64,000 nt of DNA from Halorussus caseinilyticus (GCF_029338395.1 NZ_CP119809.1:2170001-2234000), one strand, 5' to 3'; shown: positions 33,043 to 42,530, counted from the first letter of the stretch. Translations and numbers: made by a program. The notes: generated from the letters alone by a model not told the origin.

Positions 33043-33232
33043 ACGTCACCCTCGTCGCGGGATTTGAAAAGGTGCTTCGTTACGATTCGGGAGGTCGGAG
33101 ACGCCGCCCTCGGTCGGGAGACGGCGAATCAATAAACTTCATAACGCGATAGTATTTGCTCCGTCACCTTCCGAAACGAGTAGCCATTCGACTTATCCTA
33201 TTCGATAACCAACGAAATACGGGGGAGAGAGT

Positions 33233-33637
33233 ATGAGCGAAACGACGACAGCGAACCAGAACGACACGAGTGGCTACATCTCGGCGGCGACGGCGCTGGT
33301 CGGCGGGTGGATAGTCATTTCGGCGTTCGTCTACTCGCCGCCCGCGGCGAACTTTTGGAACGACATCATCGTCGGTGCCGCAATCGGCGTCATCGCGGGG
33401 TACAACGCGTTCAAAGCCGACGACCCCGGCGGAATCAACACCGGTAGTGCGTCGCTGGTCGCACTGCTCGGACTCTGGATGGTCATCGCTCCGTTCGTCT
33501 TCGAGACAGTCCTCGAAGCCGCATTCTGGAGCGACATCGTTAGCGGTGCGATAGTCGCCGTCCTCGCGGGGTACAACGCTTACCGGTCCCGCGGGACCGA
33601 ACGCCGCGCGCCGACCGCAGAAGCCGAGACCCGATAA
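33233..33637 (+). CDS. SPW-repeat membrane protein
   Basis: 134 residues with four membrane helices in two repeats. LVGGWIVISAFVY ... WNDIIVGAAIGVIAGYNAF is repeated as LLGLWMVIAPFVF ... WSDIVSGAIVAVLAGYNAY. This internal duplication with W-(I/M)-V-I-(S/A) and the W-x-D-I motif marks the SPW family, of unknown role in the membrane. It has a polar N-terminus and a basic-acidic tail. Confidence 0.85.
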   Translation: MSETTTANQNDTSGYISAATALVGGWIVISAFVYSPPAANFWNDIIVGAAIGVIAGYNAFKADDPGGINTGSASLVALLGLWMVIAPFVFETVLEAAFWSDIVSGAIVAVLAGYNAYRSRGTERRAPTAEAETR

Positions 33638-34199
33638 CCGGGTCGAACGAACAGCTCTGTCGTCTTCCGGACGATTATTTCTATAGCTATGAAACGTAGA
33701 AAGCAGTGATAAAGAATTCTATGTAGTGCCTAGAAACAGAGAAAGTTGTTCTCGACCGCACCGAAATGTAGACGCGGGACGTGGCGAGGGACCGACCGGA
33801 GTGCGGGAAGTGGTGAAAAGACGACCGACATGGGAGAAGTGACGCGGCGAGAAGTGGCGCGGCGAGAAGTGGCGCGGCGAGAAGTGGCGCGGCGAGAAGT
33901 GGCGCGGCGAGAAGTGACGAGGAAGCTAGCTACTGCTTGAGCCAATCGGACCGCCACCGCACAGCACTGCAACTGCACAGCACCGCCTCCGCACCGCGCC
34001 CCGTTCCTCCCCGCGCGCGTCTGCGCTCGCGCAGGACCGCGAGCGCGAGCGCAGACGCGGCGCATCCCGTGGTCAGTGGAGGCGAGCGCGGTCCCGTGGG
34101 TCGTGACGTTCGGTCGCACCTCGTTGGCTGTGACCATCCTCGAAACCGACGGCCGGACAACACTTCCCGGCGCGTCCACAACTCCGGCGGGGGGAGACT
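33638..34199. other. 562-bp spacer with tandem repeats and a hairpin
   Basis: I call no gene. It contains the 15-bp tandem repeat at 33835-33920, a 9-bp perfect hairpin GCGCTCGCG/CGCGAGCGC at 34023-34046, and alternating GC-rich simple sequence. Open frames through it follow the repeats and lack family signal. Confidence 0.5.
33835..33920 (+). repeat. 15-bp unit tandem repeat (5.7 copies)
   Basis: The unit AGAAGTGGCGCGGCG occurs five times in full from 33835 to 33909, then a partial sixth. The first and last units have GTGAC in place of GTGGC. The length is a multiple of three and would encode REVAR repeats, but no plausible gene surrounds it. Confidence 0.9.
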
Positions 34200-34766
34200 G
34201 TGGCTTCGATACCACCGATTATCGACATCCGAGACGACCTGCGACGCGCCCGGGAAGCGACCGACGAGGACGTGCGCGAGGACTTCGAGACGGTCCGGGA
34301 CCGCCTCGACGCCTTCGCCGACCGCGACCGCGCCGACCGCGAGGGCGTCGTGGACGAAATCGACAACCAACTGCTCCGAGTCGAAGCGTCGCTGGACGAC
34401 GAGGAGGCGTCCCGAGCGATTCAGTTCGCGCGAAACCGCATCCACATCTACCGGGAGAACCGCGAGCAGACCGACGAGAGCCTCGTCGTCGTGGACTCGG
34501 GCGTCCGCCAGCACGAGGAACCGGACGCCGAGGGCGTGCTTCCCGTCGGCGAGGTGACGCTGACCTCCACGGTCGCCAACACCGGCGACGACGCCGCTAT
34601 CGTCCCGCTCGTCACGTTCTACGACGAGGGCGGCGACGAGGTGAAGTCGTTGCGCGGCCCCGAGTTCGACCTTCCGGCGGGCGTCGAGGAGCAAATCGAG
34701 ATGGACGTGGACGTGCCCAGCGACGCCAGCAACTACGCGGTGTCGGTCTCGCGAGCGGGCGTCTGA
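34200..34766 (+). CDS. haloarchaeal acidic protein (DUF7553-like)
   Basis: 188 residues from a GTG at 34200. The N-terminal half is a helical, strongly acidic coiled coil (IRDDLRRAREATDEDVREDF; NQLLRVEASLDDEEASRAIQ). The C-terminal half is an immunoglobulin-like beta region (GEVTLTSTVANTGDDAAIVP; DLPAGVEEQIEMDVDVP). No signal peptide is seen. The function is unknown; the family name is from memory and tentative. Confidence 0.65.
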   Translation: MASIPPIIDIRDDLRRAREATDEDVREDFETVRDRLDAFADRDRADREGVVDEIDNQLLRVEASLDDEEASRAIQFARNRIHIYRENREQTDESLVVVDSGVRQHEEPDAEGVLPVGEVTLTSTVANTGDDAAIVPLVTFYDEGGDEVKSLRGPEFDLPAGVEEQIEMDVDVPSDASNYAVSVSRAGV

Positions 34767-34822
34767 GTTCGCCTCGCTCGCCGACCGCAAGCCTTTCGGC
34801 CACGCGCTTCGCCGTATCGGGC

Positions 34823-35629
34823 ATGGTGCTTCCAGAGGGGTTCGCGCTCCCGCCGCTCCCGTATCTCGTCGGTCTGCTCGCGGCGGTGGCGCTGGTCGGC
34901 GGGGCGCTGGCCCGGTCCGATCCGCACGTCTCCGACCGGATTGTCCTCGCGCTCGCGCCGTGGATAGTCGTCGGGTCGAGCCTCCACGCGCTGTACGTCC
35001 TCGAATGGGTTCCCGAGTCGGTCGCGCCGCTACTCGGCGCGCCCTCGGTCTACCTGACTACCTTCGTCGTCGCCGGAGCCGTGTGGTTCGTCGGGATTCG
35101 GACCAGCACGGACCCCGAGCGACCGGTCGTCTCGGTCGGCGTCGTCGCGGCCAGTGCAGTCGTCGCCTACGCCCTCGCTCGCGGTTCGGAGTCCGGACTC
35201 CGACTGTTCTGGCCGACGGTCGGCCTGTTCGTCGCCGTCCTGCTCGCGGGGACGCTCTGGGCCGCGACCCGGTGGACTCACCCGAGCGTGACCGCCGCGA
35301 CGGGCGCGACGGGCGCGCTGGCGCTGTTCGGCCACTCGCTCGACGCGGTTTCGACCGCGGTGGGCGTGGACCTGCTCGGGTTCGGTGAGCGGACGCCGGT
35401 CTCGCGCGCCGTCCTCGACGTGGCGGCCTCGCTGCCGACCGCCGAGGTTTTCGGTGTTGGGTGGCTGTTCGTCCTCGTGAAACTCGCCATCGCGGAGGGC
35501 GTGGTGATTCTGTTCGCCGACTTCGTTCGGGAGGACCCGCGCGAGGGCTTTCTCCTGTTGGGCGCGGTCGGTGCGGTCGGGTTGGGTCCGGGCGCGCACA
35601 ACCTGTTGCTGTTCATCGTGACGGGGTGA
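34823..35629 (+). CDS. DUF63 family membrane protein
   Basis: 268 residues with about eight membrane helices. Conserved DUF63 features are the H in SSLHALYVLEWVPESVAPLL, the FGHSLDAVSTAVGVDLLGFG block and the ending GPGAHNLLLFIV. The family is archaeal and uncharacterised. The start at 34823 (MVLPEGFALPPL) is 57 nt after the preceding gene. Confidence 0.85.
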   Translation: MVLPEGFALPPLPYLVGLLAAVALVGGALARSDPHVSDRIVLALAPWIVVGSSLHALYVLEWVPESVAPLLGAPSVYLTTFVVAGAVWFVGIRTSTDPERPVVSVGVVAASAVVAYALARGSESGLRLFWPTVGLFVAVLLAGTLWAATRWTHPSVTAATGATGALALFGHSLDAVSTAVGVDLLGFGERTPVSRAVLDVAASLPTAEVFGVGWLFVLVKLAIAEGVVILFADFVREDPREGFLLLGAVGAVGLGPGAHNLLLFIVTG

Positions 35630-35680
35630 CGCGGGGTCGGAGGTCCCGAGGCTAACCCGCCTTTCCTTCGGCGCGCGCGG

Positions 35681-35745
35681 GCGCGGCGTCTGGGCGAACG
35701 GACGTGAGCGCAGACTCGGCAGTCGCACGCCCGCGTGGTTCGAGA
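35681..35745 (+). repeat. 65-bp dispersed intergenic repeat, copy 2
   Basis: Matches 31981-32045 with four mismatches over 65 bp. It lies between the DUF63 gene and the convergent nucleoside phosphorylase gene. Confidence 0.7.
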
Positions 35746-35806
35746 ACAGAACTCACTCCACGGGGCCGACGATTCACACCGAGTGAAGAGACCGAAGAAA
35801 GGCCGA

Positions 35807-36538
35807 CTACTCCGCGAGGTCCACCACGGCGTCGAGGGTAATCCGAATCGCGCGCTCGACGTTGTTCTTGGCTTTCTCGGGCAGTTCCTCGTCCTCGGTC
35901 TCGCCCTTCTGGGTGCCCTCGACGAGGTTGCCGTCCACGGTGCAGATGGCTCCCGCGCGCATGTCCCGGCGGCGGGTCAGCGAGAAGACGGCCGCGGCCT
36001 CCATCTCGACCGAGAGGATGTTGGCCTCCTCCCAGTCGGCGACGTACTCGTCGGTCTCGGCGTAGAAGGCGTCGTCGCTGGCGATGGGACCGACGTGAAC
36101 GTCCTCGTCGTTCGCCTCGGCGGAGTCCACCAGCGCCGAGAGGACGCCGTAGTCGGGCACCGCGGGGTACTCGACCGACTCGTAGCGCTTGCTCGTGCCC
36201 TCGTTCTTCGCCGCGCCGGTCGCCACAATCATGTCGCCGATTTCGATGCCCTCCTGTAGCGCGCCGGTGGTGCCGACCCGAATCACCGTCTCGACGCCGA
36301 CCTCGTGGAGTTCCTCGACGGCGATTGCCGCGGAGGGACACCCGATGCCGGTCGAGCAGATGGTGAGGTCGGTACCCTCGTACTCGGCGTTGACGACCTT
36401 GTACTCGCGGTTCTCCGCCACGACTTCCGAGTCGTCGCAGAGTCCGGCGATGCGGTCCACCCGGCCGGGGTCGCCGGGGATGAGCGCGATGTCGTTCACG
36501 TCGCCTTCCTCTACGAGGAGATGGGGCTGTTTCGCCAT
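35807..36538 (-). CDS. udp: nucleoside phosphorylase (uridine phosphorylase type)
   Basis: 243 residues. PNP/UDP-family motifs are ALIPGDPGRVDRIAGLCDD, then TICSTGIGCPSAAIAVEELH, VIRVGTTGALQEGIEIGDMI and the ribose-binding LSVEMEAAAVFSL. The enzyme splits a nucleoside with phosphate to base and ribose-1-phosphate; uridine as substrate is the usual annotation. An upstream in-frame extension exists but the protein begins MAKQPHLLVEEGD at 36538. Confidence 0.88.
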   Translation of the reverse strand: MAKQPHLLVEEGDVNDIALIPGDPGRVDRIAGLCDDSEVVAENREYKVVNAEYEGTDLTICSTGIGCPSAAIAVEELHEVGVETVIRVGTTGALQEGIEIGDMIVATGAAKNEGTSKRYESVEYPAVPDYGVLSALVDSAEANDEDVHVGPIASDDAFYAETDEYVADWEEANILSVEMEAAAVFSLTRRRDMRAGAICTVDGNLVEGTQKGETEDEELPEKAKNNVERAIRITLDAVVDLAE

Positions 36539-36701
36539 GCGCGTCGTTTCTGGCGAGAGGGAGAAAAAGCGTGCGGGTTCGGGAGCGAGCGCGGCGGACG
36601 GCGGCTTCGAGACGTATTCAGACACGCTAGAGTTGGGAAAGTCGTTCTTAAAGAACGATTTTCCTTGCTGTGCCGGACCGCCGAGAAGTCCGTCGCCGCC
36701 C

Positions 36702-37088
36702 TCAGGCGTAGCGTTCGCGGGCGTCCCACTCGCCCTGAAGGAGTGACTCGATGCCGTCTTCGAGAAGTCCCTCCCCTAAGGCGCTCACTCGGTAGGTGGA
36801 GTCTACGCCGTCGTTTCCCGGTTCGTTCCAAATCCAATTTTCCACGAGACCCACGTCCGTCAGTTCCGCCAGACTCGACGCCACGTGGTCCCTGTTCGCG
36901 TCGAGGATTTCCGCGAGGTCGGACGGATGTGCGTCCCCGGTTCGTTTCAGCGCGTAGAGGACCCGAAACTGCGTTTCGTCGCCGAGTGCGTCCTGCATGG
37001 CGAGGTAGTCTTCGAGTTCGAGAATGCTCGACTCGGGAAGTATCCGCGCTGGACCGGTCGGTCGCTCGTCGGAATCGGTGTCTGACAT
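36702..37088 (-). CDS. winged-helix transcriptional regulator
   Basis: 128 residues. After an acidic N-terminus, QDALGDETQFRVLYALKRTG, HPSDLAEILDANRDHVASSL and AELTDVGLVENW form a winged helix of ArsR/PadR-like type. The C-terminal helix (LGEGLLEDGIESLLQGEW) may dimerise. It is divergent from nothing and lies 50 nt downstream of the PfkB kinase gene on the same strand, so co-transcription is possible. Confidence 0.8.
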   Translation of the reverse strand: MSDTDSDERPTGPARILPESSILELEDYLAMQDALGDETQFRVLYALKRTGDAHPSDLAEILDANRDHVASSLAELTDVGLVENWIWNEPGNDGVDSTYRVSALGEGLLEDGIESLLQGEWDARERYA

Positions 37089-37140
37089 CGGACGGGATGG
37101 AGTTTGCTACCGCCCCGTTTAGTCACTTCCGACGACGGGC

Positions 37141-38049
37141 TCAGAACTGCCCGTCCAGAAACGCTCCCACGTCCTCGAACGTCGGCGCGGTCCGCGCGCC
37201 TTCCTCCATCGCGGCCAAGGCCCCACAGGCGTTGGCGAACTCCAGCGCGCGCTCGTAGTCCGCGCTCGGTCCGAGGACGCCGCCCTCGCGCAACAGCACC
37301 GCGAGAAAGCCCGCGGCGAAGGCGTCGCCCGCGCCCGTGGTGTCCACTGCTTCGGCGTCGAAGCCCGGGTGGTCGAACGAGGCACCCGGCGTGTCCACCC
37401 GCGCGCCGTCCTCGCCGTGTTTGACGACGACGACCCGGCCGTGGAGTTCCGAGGAGGGGTGTTCGAGGTCGCTGTCGAGCAACGTCTGGGCCTCGCGGTC
37501 GTTGAGGAAGACGACATCCGAGTAGGCCAGCGCCTCGCCGAAGTCCCGCTCCGCGAGGCGTCGGCCGGGGTCGAAACTCACGCTGACGCCCGCGTCGGTC
37601 GCCACGCGCGCCAACTCCGCGGCGGTGTCGGGTCGCTGGCTGGTCAGGTGGAGGTGGTCACCGCTGGCGACGTACTCCGGGTCCACGTCGGCGGGTGCGA
37701 CCGCCTCGTTCGCGCCCTCGTTGCCCAGCACCATCACTTCGCCGCGTTCGTCCACGATGAGGTACTTGGTGGTCGTCTCGCTCGCTTCGACCTCCAGCAG
37801 GTGCGAGCAGTCCACGCCCGCGGCCCGCAACTCCCGACGGGCGAACTCGCCGGTCTCGTCGTCGCCGACGCTCCCGACCAGTCCGGCGTCGAAGTCCATG
37901 CCCGCCAACGCGACGGCGACGTTGGCGGCGCTTCCCCCGCCGGACCGACACTGGGAGTCGATGCGGGCCTCGCCGTCGGGGTGAGGGAGGGCGTCCACGC
38001 GGAGGGTCACGTCCCAGTTGACGTGGCCTGCGGTAATCACTTCGACCAT
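37141..38049 (-). CDS. PfkB-family carbohydrate kinase
   Basis: 302 residues. PfkB signatures are GGSAANVAVALAGMDFDAGL in the N-terminal half and DTTGAGDAFAAGFLAVLL near the C-terminus, which carries the catalytic Asp in GAGD. Other blocks are VVFLNDREAQTLL and VVVVKHGEDGARV. It phosphorylates a sugar or nucleoside with ATP; the substrate is not readable from the motifs. The start MVEVITAGHVNWD at 38049 begins the first strand; the upstream frame extension is unlikely. Confidence 0.88.
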   Translation of the reverse strand: MVEVITAGHVNWDVTLRVDALPHPDGEARIDSQCRSGGGSAANVAVALAGMDFDAGLVGSVGDDETGEFARRELRAAGVDCSHLLEVEASETTTKYLIVDERGEVMVLGNEGANEAVAPADVDPEYVASGDHLHLTSQRPDTAAELARVATDAGVSVSFDPGRRLAERDFGEALAYSDVVFLNDREAQTLLDSDLEHPSSELHGRVVVVKHGEDGARVDTPGASFDHPGFDAEAVDTTGAGDAFAAGFLAVLLREGGVLGPSADYERALEFANACGALAAMEEGARTAPTFEDVGAFLDGQF

Positions 38050-38446
38050 AGCTGGCGACTGTGGCGGCGATTTGCGTGCGACATACCGCCACGGTATGCA
38101 CCCGGTGGTCAAAACGCTGGTGGGTCGGCGAGGAGAGCGAGAGGTCGGTCGGGACGGTGCGTCACGTGCGACGAGAACGTTCAAGGAAGCCCCCGCCCGC
38201 TCGCGGTCGCTGACCGACATATCTTCGGCTCACTGCGTTCGCCTCCGATAGGGGTCGGTCAGCCGACCACGTACACGCGAGCGGGCGGCCCCTTTCAGTC
38301 CACCCGGACCCGTGGAAAGTGTGGCCGAGCGCATCCGTGGCGGCGGTTGGTCTCCCGGCACGTCCCAGTGGTTCGGTCGGCCTGCCGTCACGCCGCCGAC
38401 CCCCAAGCGAACAGATATTTGAGGCGGGACCGACGACGTGACGGTA
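38050..38446. other. 397-bp divergent promoter region, no gene seen
   Basis: Both strands were scanned. I see no plausible gene, strong repeat or long hairpin. It should carry the promoters of the PfkB kinase gene (leftward) and the HPP/UspA gene (rightward; ACAGATATTTGAG about 35 nt before its ATG). Confidence 0.4.
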
Positions 38447-39952
38447 ATGCTGGACGGCCTGCGCTCGCGCTACCACGCGGTTCTCCGGCGCGTGCGCCGA
38501 TTCGAGCGGCGCGAGATTCGGGAGTTCCGTCGGTGGATAGAACACACCACCAACCTCATCCACCTCTCGGTGTTGCTGTTCGTCCCGTTGCTCATCGCGG
38601 CCGTGACCGCCGTCTCGAACTCCGTGGACGTGTTGCCGTTCGTCCTCTTCCCGCCGCTGGCGTCGGGCACGTTCACCCTCTTTGCGGAACCGGAGGGCGA
38701 GTACGCCTCGCCGACGAAGTTCGTCGGCGGACTCACCGCCGGGGCGCTCTGTGGCACCGTCGCCATCTGGGTGGGTCTCCACACGTCGATGCGCGACCCC
38801 CTCGGAACGAGCCAGTTGCTCGTCTCGCCCGCGGAGGCCGCGCTCGCCATCTTCCTCACGGGCGGGGTGACGTGGGCGCTCGACTTCGAGGAACCCTCGG
38901 CGTTCTCGACGGCACTGCTGGCGCTCATCGCGCCCGCGTTCTCCGGTCCGGTCGGGTTCGACGAGTTCTTCCTCCAGTTCGTCGTCTCGGTCTTCGTCGC
39001 CAGCACCATCGTCGCCGCGGCGTTCCACGTCTGGCGCGAGCAGTTCTACGAGCGCCGGTCGCGGTACCTCTACCAGTCCACGAAGGGCGACGACCACGTG
39101 CTGGTGCCGATGCGCGGCGAGGGGAGTCGGACCGCCGCGATGTTCGGCGCGCGACTCGCCGCCGCCCACGACGCCGGAAAAGTCGTCCTGCTCGACGTGG
39201 TGGACGAAGAGGCAATCGACGCGGCCGAGCGAACCATGCAGGTTCCGACCGAGGAGTCCGAGACGGAATTCGTGGACGCGGTGGCGGCCGAGTCCGAGGG
39301 CGTCGAAACCGAGGAGGTCCGGGTCGCCGACGAGTCGGCCAAGCGACTGGAGACCGAGGCCAACCGCATCGAGACGAAGGTCGGCGTCCCCTGCGAGGTG
39401 GTCGTGGTCGGCGACGGCGACGACCTCTCCCGGACGGTCCTGAAGACGGCCCGAGAGACCAACTGCGACCTCGTGGTCGCGCCCTACGAGCAAGAACACG
39501 GTAGCCTCTCGGGGTTCGTCCGCGGCCTGTTCCAGAGCGAAATCGACGCCATCGCGTTCCGGTCGGCGGGCGAACCCCGCGAACGCTGGAAACGCGTGCT
39601 GGTCCCGGTCCGACGGCCGGGCGACACCGCCCACGCGATGATAGACTTCGCTCAGCGACTCACCGGTCTCACCGGGAACATCAGCGTCTGTACCTGCATC
39701 GACCGCGAGAGCGAGCGTCGGTCAGCCGAGACGACGCTGGCGAACCTCGTGGAGACGTTCGACGGGTCGTTCGAGACGCGGGTCTCGCGGTCGTCTATCG
39801 AGTCGTTTCTGACCGCCAACGACACCTACTACGACCTCACCGTGATGGGCGCGAGTACCGACCGGTCGGCCGCCTCCCGGTTCGTCTCGCCGCCGACGTT
39901 CGAGCGCCTGCAGGAGTTGGAGTGCGACGTGGCAATCGTCCACCGAGGGTGA
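38447..39952 (+). CDS. HPP-family membrane protein fused to universal stress domains
   Basis: 501 residues. The first about 200 residues hold five or six membrane helices with the HPP-type VLPFVLFPPLASGTFTLFAE and DPLGTSQLLVSPAEAALAIF. A cytoplasmic half contains two UspA-like units (DHVLVPMRGEGSRTAAMFGA and TNCDLVVAPYEQEHGSLSGF; then WKRVLVPVRRPGDTAHAMID and YYDLTVMGASTDRSAASRF). It is probably a transporter regulated by nucleotide-binding Usp domains; the substrate is unknown. An in-frame GTG three codons upstream (38438) is possible. Confidence 0.82.
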   Translation: MLDGLRSRYHAVLRRVRRFERREIREFRRWIEHTTNLIHLSVLLFVPLLIAAVTAVSNSVDVLPFVLFPPLASGTFTLFAEPEGEYASPTKFVGGLTAGALCGTVAIWVGLHTSMRDPLGTSQLLVSPAEAALAIFLTGGVTWALDFEEPSAFSTALLALIAPAFSGPVGFDEFFLQFVVSVFVASTIVAAAFHVWREQFYERRSRYLYQSTKGDDHVLVPMRGEGSRTAAMFGARLAAAHDAGKVVLLDVVDEEAIDAAERTMQVPTEESETEFVDAVAAESEGVETEEVRVADESAKRLETEANRIETKVGVPCEVVVVGDGDDLSRTVLKTARETNCDLVVAPYEQEHGSLSGFVRGLFQSEIDAIAFRSAGEPRERWKRVLVPVRRPGDTAHAMIDFAQRLTGLTGNISVCTCIDRESERRSAETTLANLVETFDGSFETRVSRSSIESFLTANDTYYDLTVMGASTDRSAASRFVSPPTFERLQELECDVAIVHRG

Positions 39953-39986
39953 CTCGGGAGTGAAGTGACTCGGGGCGACTCGGCGG

Positions 39987-41156
39987 TCAGTCGCTCGTTC
40001 GAGACTCGCCTGCGAGTCGGTCGGCGACGGTCTCCATCCCGTCACTTCCAAGCGCAGAGCGAACCAGCAGGTGGCCGCCGATGGTCGCGGGACTGATTAC
40101 CGAGTCCGCGCCCGCCCGTCGGAGCTTGTCCACGTTCTCGCGGTCGGTCGCGGCCGCGACGATGCGCACGTCGGGGTTCAACTGCCGGGCGGTCAGGACC
40201 GCGAGCGCGTCCTCGGCGTCGTTGTTCGTGGCCGCGACGACGGCGCGGGCCTCGTCGATGCCGACCCGTCGCAGAGGTTCCTCGTCGCTCGGGTCGGCCT
40301 TGAGAACCTTGAACCCGCGGTCTCCGAGTTCGGTCGCGCGCTCTGATTCGGGCGTGACGACGACGAACTCGGTCTGACCGTCGAGTTCGGTCAGGATAGG
40401 TTCGGTCAGGTCGCCGTAGCCGAGGACGATAACGTGGTCTTCGAGGAGTTCGAGCTGTGATTCTGTCATTTTTCCGAGTGCCGAGGCGAGGCGGGCTTCG
40501 ATGGCGGGACCGAGCAGGGTCGCAAGCGCGACGGCGAAACTCGCGGTGCCGAGGACGACCACCGAGAGACTGAACAACCGGCCGGTCTGGGTCGTCGGCG
40601 TGATGTCGCCGTAGCCGACGGTGCTGGCGGTGACGAGCGTGTAGTAGAACGCGTCGAGGGGCGTGTCCACGTTCAGGAAGTGGTCGTCGAGCGCGTACGC
40701 GCCCGCGGTCCCGTACACCTGCACGCCCGCGAGGGCGGCGACGGCCGCGAGTTGCGAGGCCGTCAGGTCTATTTCGCGGTCGAACCGGTGGCGGCCCCGC
40801 AGAACCACCGGCAGAGACGCCAGCGAGACGACCACCAGCGGGAGCGAGTACGGACTCGACTGGACGAGACCCTGCACCGCGGTCAGCGGGAGCAGGAACA
40901 CCGTCGAGTACCACGCACCCCGGAGACCCCGACGCATCCCGATTGCGCTGACGAGCATCAGAAAGCCCGTCAGCGTGCCGGTGAACCCCGCGGTCTCCTG
41001 TGCCCACTCGGGGATTCGGCCGCCGAAGAGGTTCTGGGCCGACGCCGCGGTGAACCCGATGCTGGAGACGCCGGTGGCTATCGAGAGAACCGCCACCGCG
41101 AACGTCAGGGTCACGGTGAGTCGGACGCCGACCTGCCGCCGCCACGACGCCTCCAT
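39987..41156 (-). CDS. potassium channel with RCK (TrkA-N) domain
   Basis: 389 residues. Four N-terminal membrane helices precede a two-helix pore module whose selectivity filter is TVGYGD (179-184). An RCK/TrkA-N domain follows (DHVIVLGYGDLTEPIL; FVVVTPESERATELGDRGFK; KADPSDEEPLRRVGIDEARA; TARQLNPDVRIVAAATDREN). It conducts K+ across the cell membrane under control of NAD(H) or another ligand. It is divergent from the two TrkA-C genes, which fits a shared K+ function. Confidence 0.9.
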   Translation of the reverse strand: MEASWRRQVGVRLTVTLTFAVAVLSIATGVSSIGFTAASAQNLFGGRIPEWAQETAGFTGTLTGFLMLVSAIGMRRGLRGAWYSTVFLLPLTAVQGLVQSSPYSLPLVVVSLASLPVVLRGRHRFDREIDLTASQLAAVAALAGVQVYGTAGAYALDDHFLNVDTPLDAFYYTLVTASTVGYGDITPTTQTGRLFSLSVVVLGTASFAVALATLLGPAIEARLASALGKMTESQLELLEDHVIVLGYGDLTEPILTELDGQTEFVVVTPESERATELGDRGFKVLKADPSDEEPLRRVGIDEARAVVAATNNDAEDALAVLTARQLNPDVRIVAAATDRENVDKLRRAGADSVISPATIGGHLLVRSALGSDGMETVADRLAGESRTSD

Positions 41157-41267
41157 ACCCGTATCTCTCGCCGCCTTGGTGCATAAACGGTCGGAAGTCC
41201 GGACGAACGTGGCGGTTCGGGCGTCGGTAGTTCTTTAGCCGTGGTGCGTCTCGCCGAAAGCACACGC

Positions 41268-42530
41268 ATGGCTCTCGGTCCCGCACTGCTCGTCGAGGTT
41301 CTCGTCGGTCTCTACATCGGAGTTCTGACCGCAGTCGTCCCGGCGCTAGTGGCGTGGTCGCTCGGGTTCACCTTTCGGTACTTCACGGGCGTCACGATTC
41401 CGGGGTTCGGCGTCCTCGTCTTCGGAGTGGCTATCGCCGGGGTGCAGGGCGGTCTGCTCGGCCTGCTCGACCCCCAGTTCGTCACCTCGCCGACCGCGCT
41501 GGTGTCGGCGCTGGTCGTGATGATGGCGACGCTCTACGCCCACGCGCAGGGCGACCGGATGGGCGCGGAGTTCCCCCGGCGACTCACGCTCAGGGGTCTC
41601 CGGGAGCGTGGCCTGTCGGCCGATGCGGTCGAGCGCGTCGGCCGGTTCGGACAGATTCGGGTCCGAGCGACGGGCGGGGTCGGCGACGTGGAGGGGTACC
41701 CGCCACTCCCCGACGACCTCCGGGCGACGATTCGGGACGGCGAGTGGACGTTGCCCGCGGACCTGCCTCTCTCGGAACTCGAACGTCGCCTCGAAGAGCG
41801 ACTCCGGACCGACTACGACCTCGAAGCGGTGACGGTCGGTATCGACTCGCGCGGCCGCGCGACCGTCAGCGCGGCCCCTCCGGTCGGCGCGCTCTCGCGG
41901 CGGGTCCCACCGGGCGAGCGTGCGGTCTCGGTGGAGACGCTGGTCCCGACCGGACTGGCCCGGCGCGACGAGGTGGTGATTTCGACATCGGCGGGCGACG
42001 TGACCGGGACGGTCCTGAGCGCCCGAACCGGCCGGGAGGGTTCGACGCCGACGGATTCCTCGGCCACGGTCGAGTCCGATTCGTCGGCGGTCGCCGACGA
42101 ATCGGACGCCGCGAGCGGGACGGTCCCCCGACTCGCGGCGAGTGCGTCCTCGGCGCAGGCGACCGGCGGCGACGGTCGGGTGACGGTCGCCGTTCCGCGC
42201 GACGACGCCGAGACCCTGCTCGACGCCGAGACCCGACGGATTCGCGCTCGCGCTCGCGGGACGCGCCGGGAGTTCGAACTCCTCTCGCTACTCCGTCGAG
42301 ACGGTAAGCGGTTCCAACGGGTCGAAGTCCGAAACGACGGTCCGCTCGACGGCGCAACCCTCGGCGAGGTCGCCCTGCGGGAGACGTACGGCGTGGCGGT
42401 TCTCGCGCTCCGGCACGGCGGCGAGTGGGCGGTCGCGCCGCGGGGAACCATCCGTCTCGCGGGCGGAGACCTCCTCTTCGCCGTCGGAGACCGCGACGCG
42501 CTCGACCGATTCACGGAGGTGGCGGGATGA
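41268..42530 (+). CDS. membrane protein with TrkA-C domain (I)
   Basis: 420 residues. Three N-terminal membrane helices (VLVGLYIGVLTAVVPALVAW; FGVLVFGVAIAGVQGGLLGL; SALVVMMATLYAHAQ) precede a long soluble region. It ends in a TrkA-C-like domain (VEVRNDGPLDGATLGEVALR; YGVAVLALRHGGEWAVAPRG; GGDLLFAVGDRDALDRF). TrkA-C domains bind regulatory ligands of ion transporters. A Ser/Thr/Asp linker (DSSATVESDSSAVADESDAA) may be disordered. ATGA overlap with the next gene shows translational coupling. A GTG at 41241 is an alternative start. Confidence 0.72.
   Translation: MALGPALLVEVLVGLYIGVLTAVVPALVAWSLGFTFRYFTGVTIPGFGVLVFGVAIAGVQGGLLGLLDPQFVTSPTALVSALVVMMATLYAHAQGDRMGAEFPRRLTLRGLRERGLSADAVERVGRFGQIRVRATGGVGDVEGYPPLPDDLRATIRDGEWTLPADLPLSELERRLEERLRTDYDLEAVTVGIDSRGRATVSAAPPVGALSRRVPPGERAVSVETLVPTGLARRDEVVISTSAGDVTGTVLSARTGREGSTPTDSSATVESDSSAVADESDAASGTVPRLAASASSAQATGGDGRVTVAVPRDDAETLLDAETRRIRARARGTRREFELLSLLRRDGKRFQRVEVRNDGPLDGATLGEVALRETYGVAVLALRHGGEWAVAPRGTIRLAGGDLLFAVGDRDALDRFTEVAG

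Noticed and set aside
33835-33920. CRISPR-like array
   Set aside because: The 15-bp units are contiguous with no spacers and there are no cas genes; it is a plain tandem repeat.
38018-38251. Small plus-strand gene upstream of the HPP/UspA gene
   Set aside because: It starts inside the PfkB gene antisense and shows no conserved pattern.
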